Positions 37,155 through 46,621 are shown, numbered from the stretch's first letter. The stretch is DNA of 60,376 nucleotides from Cyclobacteriaceae bacterium (GCA_003565295.1 PXCO01000193.1:1-60376), one strand, 5' to 3'. The notes: a model not told the origin generated them from the sequence alone. Program-made: numbers and translations.

Positions 37155-37778
37155 ATGAATACCAAAAAAGACATTCCGGAAACGCCTCAGAAACAAGTAG
37201 AAGAACCATTTACCGAATATGGTAAATATTCCTACGCCGATTACCTGACCTGGGAGATCGATGAGATGGTGGAGCTGATCAAGGGGAAGGTGTTTAAAAT
37301 GGCGGCTGCGCCTACAAGAAAACATCAAAAAATTTCTTTAGTCGTTTCCGGAATACTTTATAATGTACTAAAGGGAAAGCCTTGCGAAGCTTATTCGGCT
37401 CCCTTCGATGTCCGCCTGCCTATACATTCAAAAAAGAATGAAAACATCTACACCGTGGTCCAGCCAGACATCTGCGTGATCTGTGACCGGAGTAAGCTGG
37501 ACGATGCCGGATGCATCGGAGCCCCGGACCTGATCGTGGAGATACTCTCCCCTGGTAATAATAAGAAGGATCTTCAAGACAAATATGAAGTGTATGAAGA
37601 AAGTGGGGTGCAGGAATACTGGATCATTCATCCCGATGAGCAAACCCTTTTAGTTTATACCTTATCCAAAAAAAAATATGTTCCTTCCAGACTTTTCACG
37701 CTGGGGGACATTGTGCGTTCAAAATGTATTCCTGGCTTCCAGTTGGATATGGAAGAACTTTTTAAAGATCCGGTTTAG
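37155..37778 (+). CDS. Uma2-family endonuclease-like protein
   Basis: A 207-residue protein of the Uma2/DUF820 restriction-endonuclease-like fold. The family core is clear: YLTWEIDEMVELIKGKVFKM, then the catalytic-type blocks QPDICVICD (Asp), GAPDLIVEILSPGN (Glu) and DLQDKYEVYEESGVQEYWIIHPDEQTLLVY (Lys). Function in vivo is unknown for the family; members are often present in many copies near repeats and mobile elements. It is preceded directly by a family A repeat and is monocistronic. Confidence 0.88.
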   Translation: MNTKKDIPETPQKQVEEPFTEYGKYSYADYLTWEIDEMVELIKGKVFKMAAAPTRKHQKISLVVSGILYNVLKGKPCEAYSAPFDVRLPIHSKKNENIYTVVQPDICVICDRSKLDDAGCIGAPDLIVEILSPGNNKKDLQDKYEVYEESGVQEYWIIHPDEQTLLVYTLSKKKYVPSRLFTLGDIVRSKCIPGFQLDMEELFKDPV

Positions 37779-38123
37779 GGTAGAGGTTTTGATTGTATTC
37801 GTGTTTTCGGTTCTGTAAATTGAGAAGGTGAGACTAAGTGATGTTGATAGGGGAAGACGTGTGGACGTGAGAAAATGAGTTTTCTTCTGCAGTCCTTCCA
37901 GACTTTCATTTCCCTACAGAAATGTTTTGGAATCTGAGGGAGGTTTTTTTTCCGTTAAGGTTACACTCCTGCATTCAATTTTAACCTCGGTTCAGAGGAT
38001 TCTGCCATATTTACTCCTTTGTGGGGAGGAATCAGCTTTGGGAAAAGTTTTTGAGGAATTTTAAACTTAAATTTACCGGATTGCAAAAAGAAGTTTTTGA
38101 TTTTAAAAGGGTTTTTCAGGAAA
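37779..38123. other. 345-bp intergenic region, nothing recognised
   Basis: Between the Uma2 gene and the sugar symporter. It contains T-rich stretches but no coding frame with a recognisable domain, no family A or C repeat and no clear terminator. The sugar symporter promoter presumably lies here; a TAnnTTTG match at correct spacing was not found. Confidence 0.5.
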
Positions 38124-39449
38124 ATGAGCAATACTAATCGGGTATTTTGGTGGTCGTTGATCGTGGCCTTGGGCGGGTTTCTCTTTGGGTTTGATACGGC
38201 AGTAATTTCCGGGGTGGAGCAGTCCATACAGCAGCTTTTCCAGCTTAATGATTGGTGGCATGGGTTCACCATTTCTTCAGCCCTGATAGGTACGGTGCTG
38301 GGGGCCTTATATGCAGGTAAGCCATCTGATCAATTCGGCAGCAAAAAAGTACTGGTGATTATCGCCATGCTGTACACGGTTTCCGCCGTTGGTAGTGCAT
38401 TGGCCAATGATTTATGGGTTTTTATTGCCTTCCGGTTTTTGGGAGGGCTTGCGGTGGGCGGCTCCTCGGTGGCAGGTCCTATGTATATTTCCGAAATATC
38501 ACCGGCCAATGTAAGGGGCAAAATGACCGCACTTTTTCAGTTCAATGTCATTTTTGGCATATTGATGGCCTATGTTTCTAACTACTTGCTAAGCCAGTTG
38601 GGGGATGAGCCTTGGCGATGGATGCTAGGGGTGGAGGCTATTCCGTCCTTTGCCTTCTTTGTTTTGTTGTTTTGGATTCCCCAAAGCCCACGCTACCTCG
38701 TGAAAATCGGCAATACGGAAAGTGCAAGGGCCGTGTTGAACATGATTAATGGGGCAAATGTTGAAAGGGAGCTTCAGGAAATTAAAGCAGGCCTTACGGA
38801 CTCCAAGACCTCCGAAAAGCGGCTTTTCACCAAGAATTACCGCCGACCTATCTGGATAGCCGTATCTGTGGCCATGTTCAATCAGTTTTCAGGGATCAAC
38901 GCCATTTTGTATTTTGCCCCCAGAATTTTCGAGTTGGCCGGATTGTCCCAGATGGATGCCATGTTTCAGCCCATTATGATAGGTGTAGCAAATGCCCTGT
39001 TTACCATATTGGGCATGATGGTGATTGATAAGGTGGGCAGGAAGGCATTGCTTATCGTGGGCTCATTGGGGATGTCCATTTGTTTGGGACTTATTGCATA
39101 CTCCCTGTATTTTCAGGACTTTTCAGGATTGGGGGTTCTGTTTTACTTAGTGGGTTACATCGTGTTTTTTGCGTTTTCTACCGGAGCGGTAATTTGGGTC
39201 TTGATAGCAGAGGTTTTCCCCAATTCCGTAAGGGGGAAAGGCCAGGCATTGGGCAGTTTCACACATTGGTTTTTTGCGGCATTGATCACCTTCCTTTTCC
39301 CGGTGGTAAGCAGCACACCACAAGGGGGAGGGTATTCCTTTGCCTTTTTTTCCCTGATGATGGTAGTTCAGGCCTTGGTAGTGTGGAAGTTTTATCCAGA
39401 AACCAAAAACAAAACCCTGGAGGAGCTGGGCAGGGAATTGTCCGGATAG
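38124..39449 (+). CDS. Sugar porter family MFS transporter (sugar:H+ symporter)
   Basis: About 441 residues from ATG at 38124. The open frame extends to TTG 38097, but ATG AGC is better placed, with AGGAAA just before it. Twelve helices and the sugar porter signatures are present: GGFLFGFDTAVISGV in TM1, GRK-like VDKVGRKALL between TM8 and TM9, RFLGGLAVGGSSV, and PQSPRYLV after TM6. It resembles XylE/GLUT-type proton symporters, so the substrate is probably a pentose or hexose. It converges with uxaB, with a hairpin terminator between. Confidence 0.9.
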   Translation: MSNTNRVFWWSLIVALGGFLFGFDTAVISGVEQSIQQLFQLNDWWHGFTISSALIGTVLGALYAGKPSDQFGSKKVLVIIAMLYTVSAVGSALANDLWVFIAFRFLGGLAVGGSSVAGPMYISEISPANVRGKMTALFQFNVIFGILMAYVSNYLLSQLGDEPWRWMLGVEAIPSFAFFVLLFWIPQSPRYLVKIGNTESARAVLNMINGANVERELQEIKAGLTDSKTSEKRLFTKNYRRPIWIAVSVAMFNQFSGINAILYFAPRIFELAGLSQMDAMFQPIMIGVANALFTILGMMVIDKVGRKALLIVGSLGMSICLGLIAYSLYFQDFSGLGVLFYLVGYIVFFAFSTGAVIWVLIAEVFPNSVRGKGQALGSFTHWFFAALITFLFPVVSSTPQGGGYSFAFFSLMMVVQALVVWKFYPETKNKTLEELGRELSG

Positions 39450-39548
39450 ATGATTCTGGTCAGGAATCCCTTCCAAGGGGATTCGATTCTTGAGGAAGTG
39501 ATGGAAAAGTAACCTTCGATTGGTGCCTGTTTTTAGGACATAAATAAT

Positions 39549-39584
39549 CCCCTGCGATTTCTTACCTTTCAGCAATCACAGGGG
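39549..39584. terminator. Bidirectional hairpin terminator
   Basis: Arms CCCCTGCGATT (39549-39559) and AATCACAGGGG (39574-39584), with one G-T-type mismatch, and a 14-nt loop. It lies between the convergent symporter and uxaB genes. Confidence 0.75.
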
Positions 39585-39612
39585 AAGAAAATTAATTCTA
39601 ATGAATAGCTGT

Positions 39613-41025
39613 TTAGCCCTCTTCCTTTAACAGCTTTATGGCTTCCTCGCTCACAGCCTTGCTAAGGCCCGGCACCACAGTGAGGTCCTGGTCCCAAAAG
39701 GTGATTTTGCCAAGGGCATCTAGCACGGCATCCCCGGGATCCTTGGCTTTCCATAGTTTGTCGAAATAATTGATAATGACAGGATCATCCTTCAGTGGCA
39801 TGGCTTCTCCCCTGTAAGTGCCTTTGTAAAATACCAGTAATGCCGCAAAAGACTGTACAAGCCTTGGGGGTAGGGTCTCTTTTTTCTTGATATAATCCAG
39901 CAGGGAGGGAAGCACCCTTACCTTAAATTTGGAAATGGAATTCAAGGCTATGGCACTAAGCTGGTGCTCGATAAAGGGGTTTTTAAACCTTTCCACCACA
40001 TCATTGGCAAATTTATTCAACTCCTCTTCGGGCATATCCATGGAGGGGATAATTTCATTGGTGATGGCTTCTTTTAAAAACTGATGGATATAAGGGTCTT
40101 CAACGGCCTCCTTGACCACCCTTAAGCCCCGTAAATAGGCCAGTGGAACCATGGAAGTATGACCTCCATTAAGGATCCTTACTTTTCTGGTACGGTAGGG
40201 TTGGAGGTCTTTTACAAAGCGCACATCAAGGCCCAACTTGTCGGCTGGGAATTTTTCCCCTAAGCTCTCCGGAGCCTCAATAGCCCAAAAGTGAAAGGGT
40301 TCGGCCATTACCATTAGTGGATCCTCATAGCCTGTTTTCCGGGAAATGGCCACAGCATCCCCTTGAGGAAACCCGGGAACAATTCGGTCTACCAATGTAT
40401 TATAAAAATGCACATGTTGATCCACCCATTGTGTAAAGTCATTTTCCAGGTTCCAATGCCGGGTATATCTTAACGTGATCTCTTTCAATTTGTCCCCGTT
40501 GTTTTCGATAAGCTCACAGGGCAGCACATGAACCCCCTTGTCATCGGCACCCTCAAAATGCTGGTACCTGGCATAGAGAAGGGCGGCAAGTTTACCCGGG
40601 AAGGATTCCGGCGTGTTATCAGGGGAGGTGTCTTTATCCTGGAAATATATCCCCGCCTCAGTGGTGTTGGAGATTATCCACTCTACCTCGGGGATTTTCC
40701 CCAACTCCAAAAATGCCTGATAGTCTAAATAGGGGTTGGTGGCACCCCTTACCGAGGTGATAAGCCGCACCTCGTCCACCGTTTTGCCATCTTTGAAACC
40801 TCTGGTGAGTAAATGGTACAAACCCTCCTGCGCTTCTATTTGGGTGGGAGGGTTTTTGCCGTGTACCTGTATCATCTGTACGTCACCATTGAAGGAGGTT
40901 TTTTCGTTCATCACATCAATGATCCAGTCGGCAAATCCGCGCAGGAAATTCCCTGTTCCAAACTGTAATACTTTTATGGGTCTGGTTATGGTTTGTTGTG
41001 AATCTTTTCTGGTTAAAATTTCCAT
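39613..41025 (-). CDS. uxaB: Tagaturonate reductase (altronate oxidoreductase)
   Basis: A 470-residue member of the mannitol dehydrogenase family. The N-terminal Rossmann block is VLQFGTGNFLRGFADWIID, and SNTTEAGIYF and PCELIENNGDKL are typical of UxaB. The C-terminal domain has the catalytic-type NGGHTSMVPLAYLRG. UxaB reduces D-tagaturonate to D-altronate with NADH in the galacturonate branch of uronate catabolism. uxaC, uxaA, kdgK and kdgA partners are not in the window. It lies 47 nt downstream of the lacI-type gene on the same strand, so the two probably form a lacI-uxaB unit. Confidence 0.9.
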   Translation of the reverse strand: MEILTRKDSQQTITRPIKVLQFGTGNFLRGFADWIIDVMNEKTSFNGDVQMIQVHGKNPPTQIEAQEGLYHLLTRGFKDGKTVDEVRLITSVRGATNPYLDYQAFLELGKIPEVEWIISNTTEAGIYFQDKDTSPDNTPESFPGKLAALLYARYQHFEGADDKGVHVLPCELIENNGDKLKEITLRYTRHWNLENDFTQWVDQHVHFYNTLVDRIVPGFPQGDAVAISRKTGYEDPLMVMAEPFHFWAIEAPESLGEKFPADKLGLDVRFVKDLQPYRTRKVRILNGGHTSMVPLAYLRGLRVVKEAVEDPYIHQFLKEAITNEIIPSMDMPEEELNKFANDVVERFKNPFIEHQLSAIALNSISKFKVRVLPSLLDYIKKKETLPPRLVQSFAALLVFYKGTYRGEAMPLKDDPVIINYFDKLWKAKDPGDAVLDALGKITFWDQDLTVVPGLSKAVSEEAIKLLKEEG

Positions 41026-41072
41026 AAAGTTTAAAAGCGTTAATCTAAATAAGTTGTAATAGTGAGTTTCAA

Positions 41073-42098
41073 TTATTGCCTCAATGAAGATTCCCGTATG
41101 ATAATCCTCGGCTCCAGCACGATTTTCTTTGGGTACTTCTGGTAGGGGTCGTTTTCCATAAGGTCGAAGAACATCTTAGCAGTTTCCTCGCCCATTGGGA
41201 TACTTACCTGGTCCACTGTGGTAAGGGCAGGAGAGGTGAATTCTGTAAATGGTTCATTCCCAAAACCTGCCAGTCCCACTTCCTGAGGGATGCGGACATT
41301 GTATTTTCTGAGCGTTTGCATGGCCCCCACAATGCCATAGTCACTGGAAGAAAATATAGCGTCAAATCCCATGCCTTTGTCTAATAATCGCTGAACACAT
41401 TCCTTCCCATCCTCCAGTTGCATGTTACTTTCCATGATCAGGTCGGGGTTAATGGCGATCCCATGTTCGGTCAATGCATCCAAGTACCCTTGAAGCCTTT
41501 CTGCATAGATGTTGATTTTTGTGGCACTGGTGAAATGTGCGATTTTCCGGTAACCCTGTTGAATCAGGTGTTTGGTGAGCTGGTAGGCTGCCTTCCTGTC
41601 ATTGATCACCACCTGGCTCACTGGAAGTTCGTGGTTTACCCTGTCAAAAAACACAAGGGGGATTCCCTTGTTGATCACCGATTGAAAATGGGAAAGGTCC
41701 TTGGTCTGCTTGCCTATGGAGACCATGATGCCATCCACCCTTGCGTCGAGCAGGGCGTTGATGGTTTCCTTTTCCTTCTCATAATCGTCATAGGACTGGC
41801 TGATGATCACTTTATAGCCTCTTTTATTAACAAACGCCTCTATGCCCCTTACCACCGAGGAGAAGAAGTTCCGGTTTACCGTCGGCACCGTGATGCCGAT
41901 CAGTTTGCTTCTGCCGTTTCTAAGGGCAACGGCTATTTGGTTGGGTTTATAGTTGATTTCCTTGGCCGTTTCCATCACCAATTTCTTGGTGTTTTCGCTT
42001 ATCCTTGGATGGTTGTTCAGTGCCCGGGACACGGTGGAAGCGGTAATCCCTAATTTGTTGGCGATATCATGTATCGTCGTTTTTGACTTCTTTTTCAT
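41073..42098 (-). CDS. LacI-family transcriptional regulator
   Basis: About 341 residues from ATG at 42098; the open frame begins at TTG 42152, but only the ATG places the DNA-binding domain at the N-terminus (MKKKSKTTIHDIANKLGIT). The helix-turn-helix and hinge, TIHDIANKLGITASTVSRALNN-like, are classic LacI/GalR, followed by a periplasmic-binding-protein-like sugar sensor (LIGITVPTVNRNFF, GLAGFGNEPFTEFTSPALTTV). It probably represses this carbohydrate region and responds to a sugar or uronate. It is divergent from the oxidoreductase-like lipoprotein gene, with a perfect palindromic operator between, and upstream of uxaB. Confidence 0.92.
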   Translation of the reverse strand: MKKKSKTTIHDIANKLGITASTVSRALNNHPRISENTKKLVMETAKEINYKPNQIAVALRNGRSKLIGITVPTVNRNFFSSVVRGIEAFVNKRGYKVIISQSYDDYEKEKETINALLDARVDGIMVSIGKQTKDLSHFQSVINKGIPLVFFDRVNHELPVSQVVINDRKAAYQLTKHLIQQGYRKIAHFTSATKINIYAERLQGYLDALTEHGIAINPDLIMESNMQLEDGKECVQRLLDKGMGFDAIFSSSDYGIVGAMQTLRKYNVRIPQEVGLAGFGNEPFTEFTSPALTTVDQVSIPMGEETAKMFFDLMENDPYQKYPKKIVLEPRIIIRESSLRQ

Positions 42099-42252
42099 GC
42101 TAGGGTGGGTTTCCCCTTCTTTATTCCGTACCGGAAATGTCTGATAGCTCAAATTTTTGCGTTATGGTGGCCTTAATGCCAATAGGCATATTGGCAACAA
42201 TGACACCCAAAAACCGAAAATTTTTGAATTATAGGAATAATTTTCCGTACAT

Positions 42253-42264
42253 GCAATCGATTGC
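42253..42264. promoter_or_regulatory. Candidate LacI-family operator
   Basis: GCAATCGATTGC is a perfect 12-bp palindrome with the central CG expected for LacI/GalR operators. It lies between the divergent regulator (start 42098) and the oxidoreductase-like lipoprotein gene (start 42409). A weak -7-like TACTTTCT lies at 42286-42293, so a regulator bound here would cover the -33 region of the plus-strand promoter. Confidence 0.65.
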
Positions 42265-42408
42265 GCACAAATCTGTTTTATTCTTTACTTTCTTTAATTA
42301 ACTTTAAGCCCCATGTGGAAACCCAGTCGTACCTCACCATCAATCAGAGCATCTGCCCTGGGCTTCCCATGTATTTAATCCATCCATCAACCAAAAAACT
42401 TCACATCT

Positions 42409-43812
42409 ATGAAACATGCTACCTGGTTTTTCCCCAGCTTATTGATTTGCGCATTATTCAGTTCATGTTCCAACGAAAAAACCATGGAAGAAGAAATATC
42501 CACTAGCTTTTCCGGTCAAGATAACGAAATTAAGTTGGTGACTCTCGACCCCGGGCACTTCCATGCCCATCTTGTGAAAAAATCCACCTATCCACAAGTA
42601 GATCCCAAAGTGCATGTGTATGCCCCCCAAGGCCCGGATTTGCAGGCCTATCTTTCTGCCATTGAATCTTACAATTCAAGGGCGGAAGATCCCACAGACT
42701 GGGAGATGGAGGTGTACGCAGGGGATGACTTCCTAAACCGTATGATAAAGGAAAGAAAGGGCAACGTGATGGTAACGGCGGGAAACAATCGCAACAAGAC
42801 AAAAAACATCCTTGAAACCATAAAGGGAGGGTTTCACGTGCTTGCCGATAAGCCCATGGCCATAGACAAGGAAGGCTTTGATATCCTTAAGCAAGCCTTT
42901 GATGAGGCGGAAAAAAGAGACTTGCTGCTTTTTGATATTATGACGGAGCGGTTTGAGATTACCACCTTGCTTCAAAAGGAGTTTTCCCAAATCCCATCGG
43001 TTTTTGGTGAGCTACAGGAAGGCAGCCTGGAGCAACCGGCGGTCACCAAGGAAAGTGTGCATCATTTCTACAAGACGGTTTCAGGGAAGCCCCTGCAACG
43101 CCCAGGGTGGTTTTATGATGTTAACCAACAGGGAGAAGGTATAGTAGATGTTACTACCCACTTGGTGGATTTGGTACAGTGGGAAAGTTTCCCCGGTAAG
43201 GTCATTGATTATGAAAATGACATTGAGATGCTGGAAGCCACCCGGTGGACCACGGACCTTACCCTGGAAGAATTTGAGAAATCCACAGGTCTAAAGGAGT
43301 ATCCTTCTTATCTGTCCCCTTACGTGGAAGACGGAATCTTAAAGGTATATGGCAATGGTGAAATCAATTATAAGATCAACGGCATTCACGCAAAGGTTTC
43401 GGTGATCTGGAATTATGTGGCCCCCGAGGGTTCTGCCGACACGCACTATTCCATCATGCGTGGGAGTAATGCCAACCTGGTCATTCGACAGGATGAAAAG
43501 GAAAACTACACCCCTGAATTGTATATAGAGCCCGTGGGAAGCCCGGCTGATTTTGAGGAAAACGTAAATGCAGCGGTAGAAGAGCTTAAAGGGAAATTTC
43601 CGGGATTGGGTGTTTCCAAAGTGAGCGGGGAAAACTCCTGGAGACTGGATATTCCGGAGCAATTTAGGACCAGCCATGAGGATCATTTTAGGGAGGTAAC
43701 AGAAAAATACATTGAATACCTCACCGAAGGCAGGCTACCGGACTGGGAAGTGCCCAATATGATTGCCAAATATTATGTAACCACACAGGCTCTGGAAATG
43801 GCCAAGCAATAG
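42409..43812 (+). CDS. Gfo/Idh/MocA-related lipoprotein with putative oxidoreductase C-terminal domain
   Basis: A 467-residue lipoprotein; lipobox FSSC puts the lipidated cysteine at residue 20. The fold follows Gfo/Idh/MocA proteins: a Rossmann-like N-terminal part, HVLADKPMAID where the family has EKP, and a long C-terminal domain of the Oxidoreduct_C type. The dinucleotide glycine motif GxGxxG is absent; LDPGHFHAHLV stands in its place. The protein may therefore bind no NAD(P), or bind it differently. It is anchored to the periplasmic or outer face of a membrane. It heads the plus-strand carbohydrate series controlled by the LacI site. Confidence 0.82.
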   Translation: MKHATWFFPSLLICALFSSCSNEKTMEEEISTSFSGQDNEIKLVTLDPGHFHAHLVKKSTYPQVDPKVHVYAPQGPDLQAYLSAIESYNSRAEDPTDWEMEVYAGDDFLNRMIKERKGNVMVTAGNNRNKTKNILETIKGGFHVLADKPMAIDKEGFDILKQAFDEAEKRDLLLFDIMTERFEITTLLQKEFSQIPSVFGELQEGSLEQPAVTKESVHHFYKTVSGKPLQRPGWFYDVNQQGEGIVDVTTHLVDLVQWESFPGKVIDYENDIEMLEATRWTTDLTLEEFEKSTGLKEYPSYLSPYVEDGILKVYGNGEINYKINGIHAKVSVIWNYVAPEGSADTHYSIMRGSNANLVIRQDEKENYTPELYIEPVGSPADFEENVNAAVEELKGKFPGLGVSKVSGENSWRLDIPEQFRTSHEDHFREVTEKYIEYLTEGRLPDWEVPNMIAKYYVTTQALEMAKQ

Positions 43813-43845
43813 AATGCTCATGAAATGCCCAAGAGAAAAGTTCTC

Positions 43846-44016
43846 ACACAGGGTGATGCCCCGATAGCTATCGGGGGCTGGGCATTCCCCCGAATCGAGT
43901 TCGGGGCAGGCAGGGGCAGGCAGGGGCAGGCAATCCCGACCTGCGGTACGGGGCAAGTTCCCGAAACAAGTTCGGGACAGGTAATGACCGTTGAAAAGAA
44001 AATATAAACACATGAA
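43846..44016 (+). repeat. Family A repeat running into a start codon
   Basis: Order: CCCCGATA-GC-TATCGGGG hairpin, CCCCGAATCGAGTTCGGGG, three GGGGCAGGC units (43902-43929), CCCGAAACAAGTTCGGGACA, GGTAATGACCG and AATATAAACACATGAAA. The ATG of the last element (44012) is the start codon of the esterase gene. Confidence 0.8.
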
Positions 44017-45283
44017 AAAGGATAGAAGATCATTTATAAAAAAGGGTGGGGCAGCAGGCCTAGGGTTGCTGTCAGGTGCAGGGATTGAAATAGCCAAATC
44101 GGCACCTTTCTTTGATACGGACTTTCAAAATGCCTCATCAGGGAAAAGTGTGATAGGTCCCTACGGGCCTTGGGTAAATGGATTATACAATGAAAGCATT
44201 CCTTCTCTTTCTTTTCGTAAAGACGAATATACCGATATAGAGGCATGGAGAACCAAGGCGAAAGCCAAGGCCAGGGAAAGGCTGGGGATACCGGATATTG
44301 GGAAAGCACCTGAGGTAAAGGTAAACAAAGTATATACCTTTGACGGCTTGCAGGTGGAAGAAATTAGCTGGCAGTTGCCCTACGGAAGGCCCACAGAAGC
44401 CCTGGTTTTAAAGCCACTCAATAGGGCCAATGAGAAATTACCCGGGATTTTGGCATTTCACTGCCATAGTGGGATCAAATATTTTGGGAAAGAGAAGATA
44501 GCCAGGACTTCCGAAAAACATCATGAAGTCATAGAAGGAGCATATGCCGGGTACTATGAAGATAGGCCATGGGCCAATGAAATTGCAAAGAAAGGGTATG
44601 TGGTAATGATTCCGGATGCCTTTACTTTTGGGAGCAGGAGAGTGCTCCCTGGAGAGGTCCCCGATGTGATCCGGCGAGGACTTCCAGAGCATGACGACCA
44701 ATCCACGGAATATATAGACGCGTATAATACTTGGGCATCTAATCATGAACACATAATGGCAAAGTCCCTCTTTTGTGGGGGGACTACCTGGCCGGGGATG
44801 TTTTTTGCTGAAGACAACATAGCCCTGGATATTCTTTGTAACCGCAAAGATGTGGATGAAAACAACATTGGCTGCGGAGGATTATCCGGGGGAGGTTTGC
44901 GTACAGTGATGTCCGGAGGATTGGACGAACGCATCAAATGTGCGGTTTGCGTAGGGTTCATAAGTACATGGACGGATTTCTTGTTAAATAAATCCTATAC
45001 GCACACCTGGATGACCTATGCGCCCATATTGCCCCAGGAATTGGATTTCCCGGAAATCCTGGGTTTGAGGGTTCCACTGCCCACAATGGTGCTCAATGAT
45101 AGTGATGATCAGTTGTACACCCTTCCGGAAATGGAAAGAGCAAGGGATATATTGCAGGAGGTTTTTGAGAAGGCTGGAGCCAGGGAGAAATTTCAATGTA
45201 GTTTTTATCCCGGCCCCCATAAGTTTGACATCCCCATGCAGGACGAGGCTTTCGCCTGGTTTGATCAATGGCTTAAAGCTTAA
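44012..45283 (+). CDS. Tat-exported alpha/beta-hydrolase (carbohydrate esterase-like)
   Basis: About 423 residues from ATG at 44012; a TTG at 43991 would extend it into the repeat and displace the twin-arginine signal DRRSFIKKGG from the N-terminus. The hydrolase fold has the nucleophile elbow GGLSGGGLR, acid ND-SDDQ and the catalytic His in PGPHKFD. PILAFHCHSG-like (GILAFHCHSG) and AKKGYVVMIPDAF are strands of the fold. It resembles acetylxylan-esterase and dienelactone-hydrolase type enzymes, so it probably removes acyl groups from sugars. The family A repeat supplies its leader and start codon. Confidence 0.8.
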   Translation: MKKDRRSFIKKGGAAGLGLLSGAGIEIAKSAPFFDTDFQNASSGKSVIGPYGPWVNGLYNESIPSLSFRKDEYTDIEAWRTKAKAKARERLGIPDIGKAPEVKVNKVYTFDGLQVEEISWQLPYGRPTEALVLKPLNRANEKLPGILAFHCHSGIKYFGKEKIARTSEKHHEVIEGAYAGYYEDRPWANEIAKKGYVVMIPDAFTFGSRRVLPGEVPDVIRRGLPEHDDQSTEYIDAYNTWASNHEHIMAKSLFCGGTTWPGMFFAEDNIALDILCNRKDVDENNIGCGGLSGGGLRTVMSGGLDERIKCAVCVGFISTWTDFLLNKSYTHTWMTYAPILPQELDFPEILGLRVPLPTMVLNDSDDQLYTLPEMERARDILQEVFEKAGAREKFQCSFYPGPHKFDIPMQDEAFAWFDQWLKA

Positions 45284-45374
45284 GGTAGAGGAATATGCAA
45301 TATTTTCTAAATTTAAGGATCGGCTTAAAAGGATTTTGTATCTTAAGGAATCGTTTATCAACTTCCTATAAGTC

Positions 45375-46580
45375 ATGATCCTAACGACCGTTTATCACAA
45401 ATTTAGTTTGATCTTGCTTGGGCTATTGCTTTTTTGCATCCCAAAGCAAGTGATGGGGCAGAAATCCGTTGATCCAGATCCAGAGATGCTTTGTGTGGGA
45501 GCCCATTGGACGGAAGAAGAGGGGGCGGCCTTCCTTGAAAAAATGAAAGCCGAATACCAAACCGAAGAAGAATGGAAGAAAAGGGCCTCCAAAATAAGGA
45601 ATCAAATCCTGAAGGGAGCCGAGCTTATGGATTTCCCTTCCCGGTACCACCTGGACCCCATTCAAGGGCGTACCAGAAGATATGAGGGGTATTCTGTGAC
45701 GAATTACGCCATACAGACTCTGCCTGGTGTATACGTGACTGGTAGCCTGTATAAGCCCCATGGCCGGGTGATCAATTTACCAGGGATATTAAGCCCTCAC
45801 GGGCACTTTGGTGAACCTGGCGGCAGGGGGAGATTTAGGGAAGAAGCCCAAAAACGCTTTGCTGCCATGGCAAAAATGGGAGCAGTAGTCTGGGCTTATG
45901 ATGCCGTAGGATATGGTGAGATGGCCAATATAGGCTGGGAGCATAAACATCCCAAAGCTCTAAAGCAGCAGTTGTGGAACAGCTTAAGGGGGGTGGATTT
46001 CCTGATCAGCCAGGGAGTGGATCCGGAGAAAATCGCCATTACAGGTGCTTCTGGTGGGGGGACCCAATCTTTCTTATTGGCCGCTATTGATGAAAGGATC
46101 AGCGTGTCGGTACCCGTGGTAATGGTGTCGGCGCACTTCTTTGGGGGATGTGTCTGTGAAAGCGGTATGCAGATACACAAGGACCATGATTTTCAGACCA
46201 ACAATGTGGAGATAGCCGCTTTAGCGGCACCCAGGCCCATGCTTTTGGTTTCTTCGGGGAATGACTGGACCAAAAACACCCCCGAGGTAGAATATCCTCA
46301 CGTAAAGCACATCTATGGCTTATTGGGTGCAGAAGAAAATTTGGAATTTGTGCATTTGCCTAATGACCAACATGAATATGATGAAAACAAGAGAAAGGCG
46401 GTCTATCCTTTTCTGGCCAAACATTTGGGTCTTGACCTAAGTAAAGCATTAACGCCAGAAGGGGAGTTGATTGAAAATGATATCATCATAGAGAGACAGG
46501 AGACCCTTTTTATATTCGATATCATCAATAGGTTCCCTGAGGATGGTGTCACCCATAACGATCAAGTGGAATGGGAATAA
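45375..46580 (+). CDS. Exported alpha/beta-hydrolase (acetylxylan esterase-like)
   Basis: A 401-residue protein with a signal peptide (residues 1-28, ending VMGQ). Nucleophile elbow GASGGGTQSFLLAAIDERI, acid in SSGNDWTKNTP and His in LPNDQHEYDENK complete the triad. The lid-side block LSPHGHFGEPGGRGRF is also visible. It is clearly related to the 696-residue hydrolase at 49025 around the elbow (GGGTQS, AAxDERI). The likely role is deacylation of glycans in the periplasm. It lies 91 nt after the previous esterase and 41 nt before the TIM-barrel gene. Confidence 0.8.
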   Translation: MILTTVYHKFSLILLGLLLFCIPKQVMGQKSVDPDPEMLCVGAHWTEEEGAAFLEKMKAEYQTEEEWKKRASKIRNQILKGAELMDFPSRYHLDPIQGRTRRYEGYSVTNYAIQTLPGVYVTGSLYKPHGRVINLPGILSPHGHFGEPGGRGRFREEAQKRFAAMAKMGAVVWAYDAVGYGEMANIGWEHKHPKALKQQLWNSLRGVDFLISQGVDPEKIAITGASGGGTQSFLLAAIDERISVSVPVVMVSAHFFGGCVCESGMQIHKDHDFQTNNVEIAALAAPRPMLLVSSGNDWTKNTPEVEYPHVKHIYGLLGAEENLEFVHLPNDQHEYDENKRKAVYPFLAKHLGLDLSKALTPEGELIENDIIIERQETLFIFDIINRFPEDGVTHNDQVEWE

Positions 46581-46621
46581 ACGAATGAACGTAAACAATT
46601 TTATTTTAAACATATAATCGG

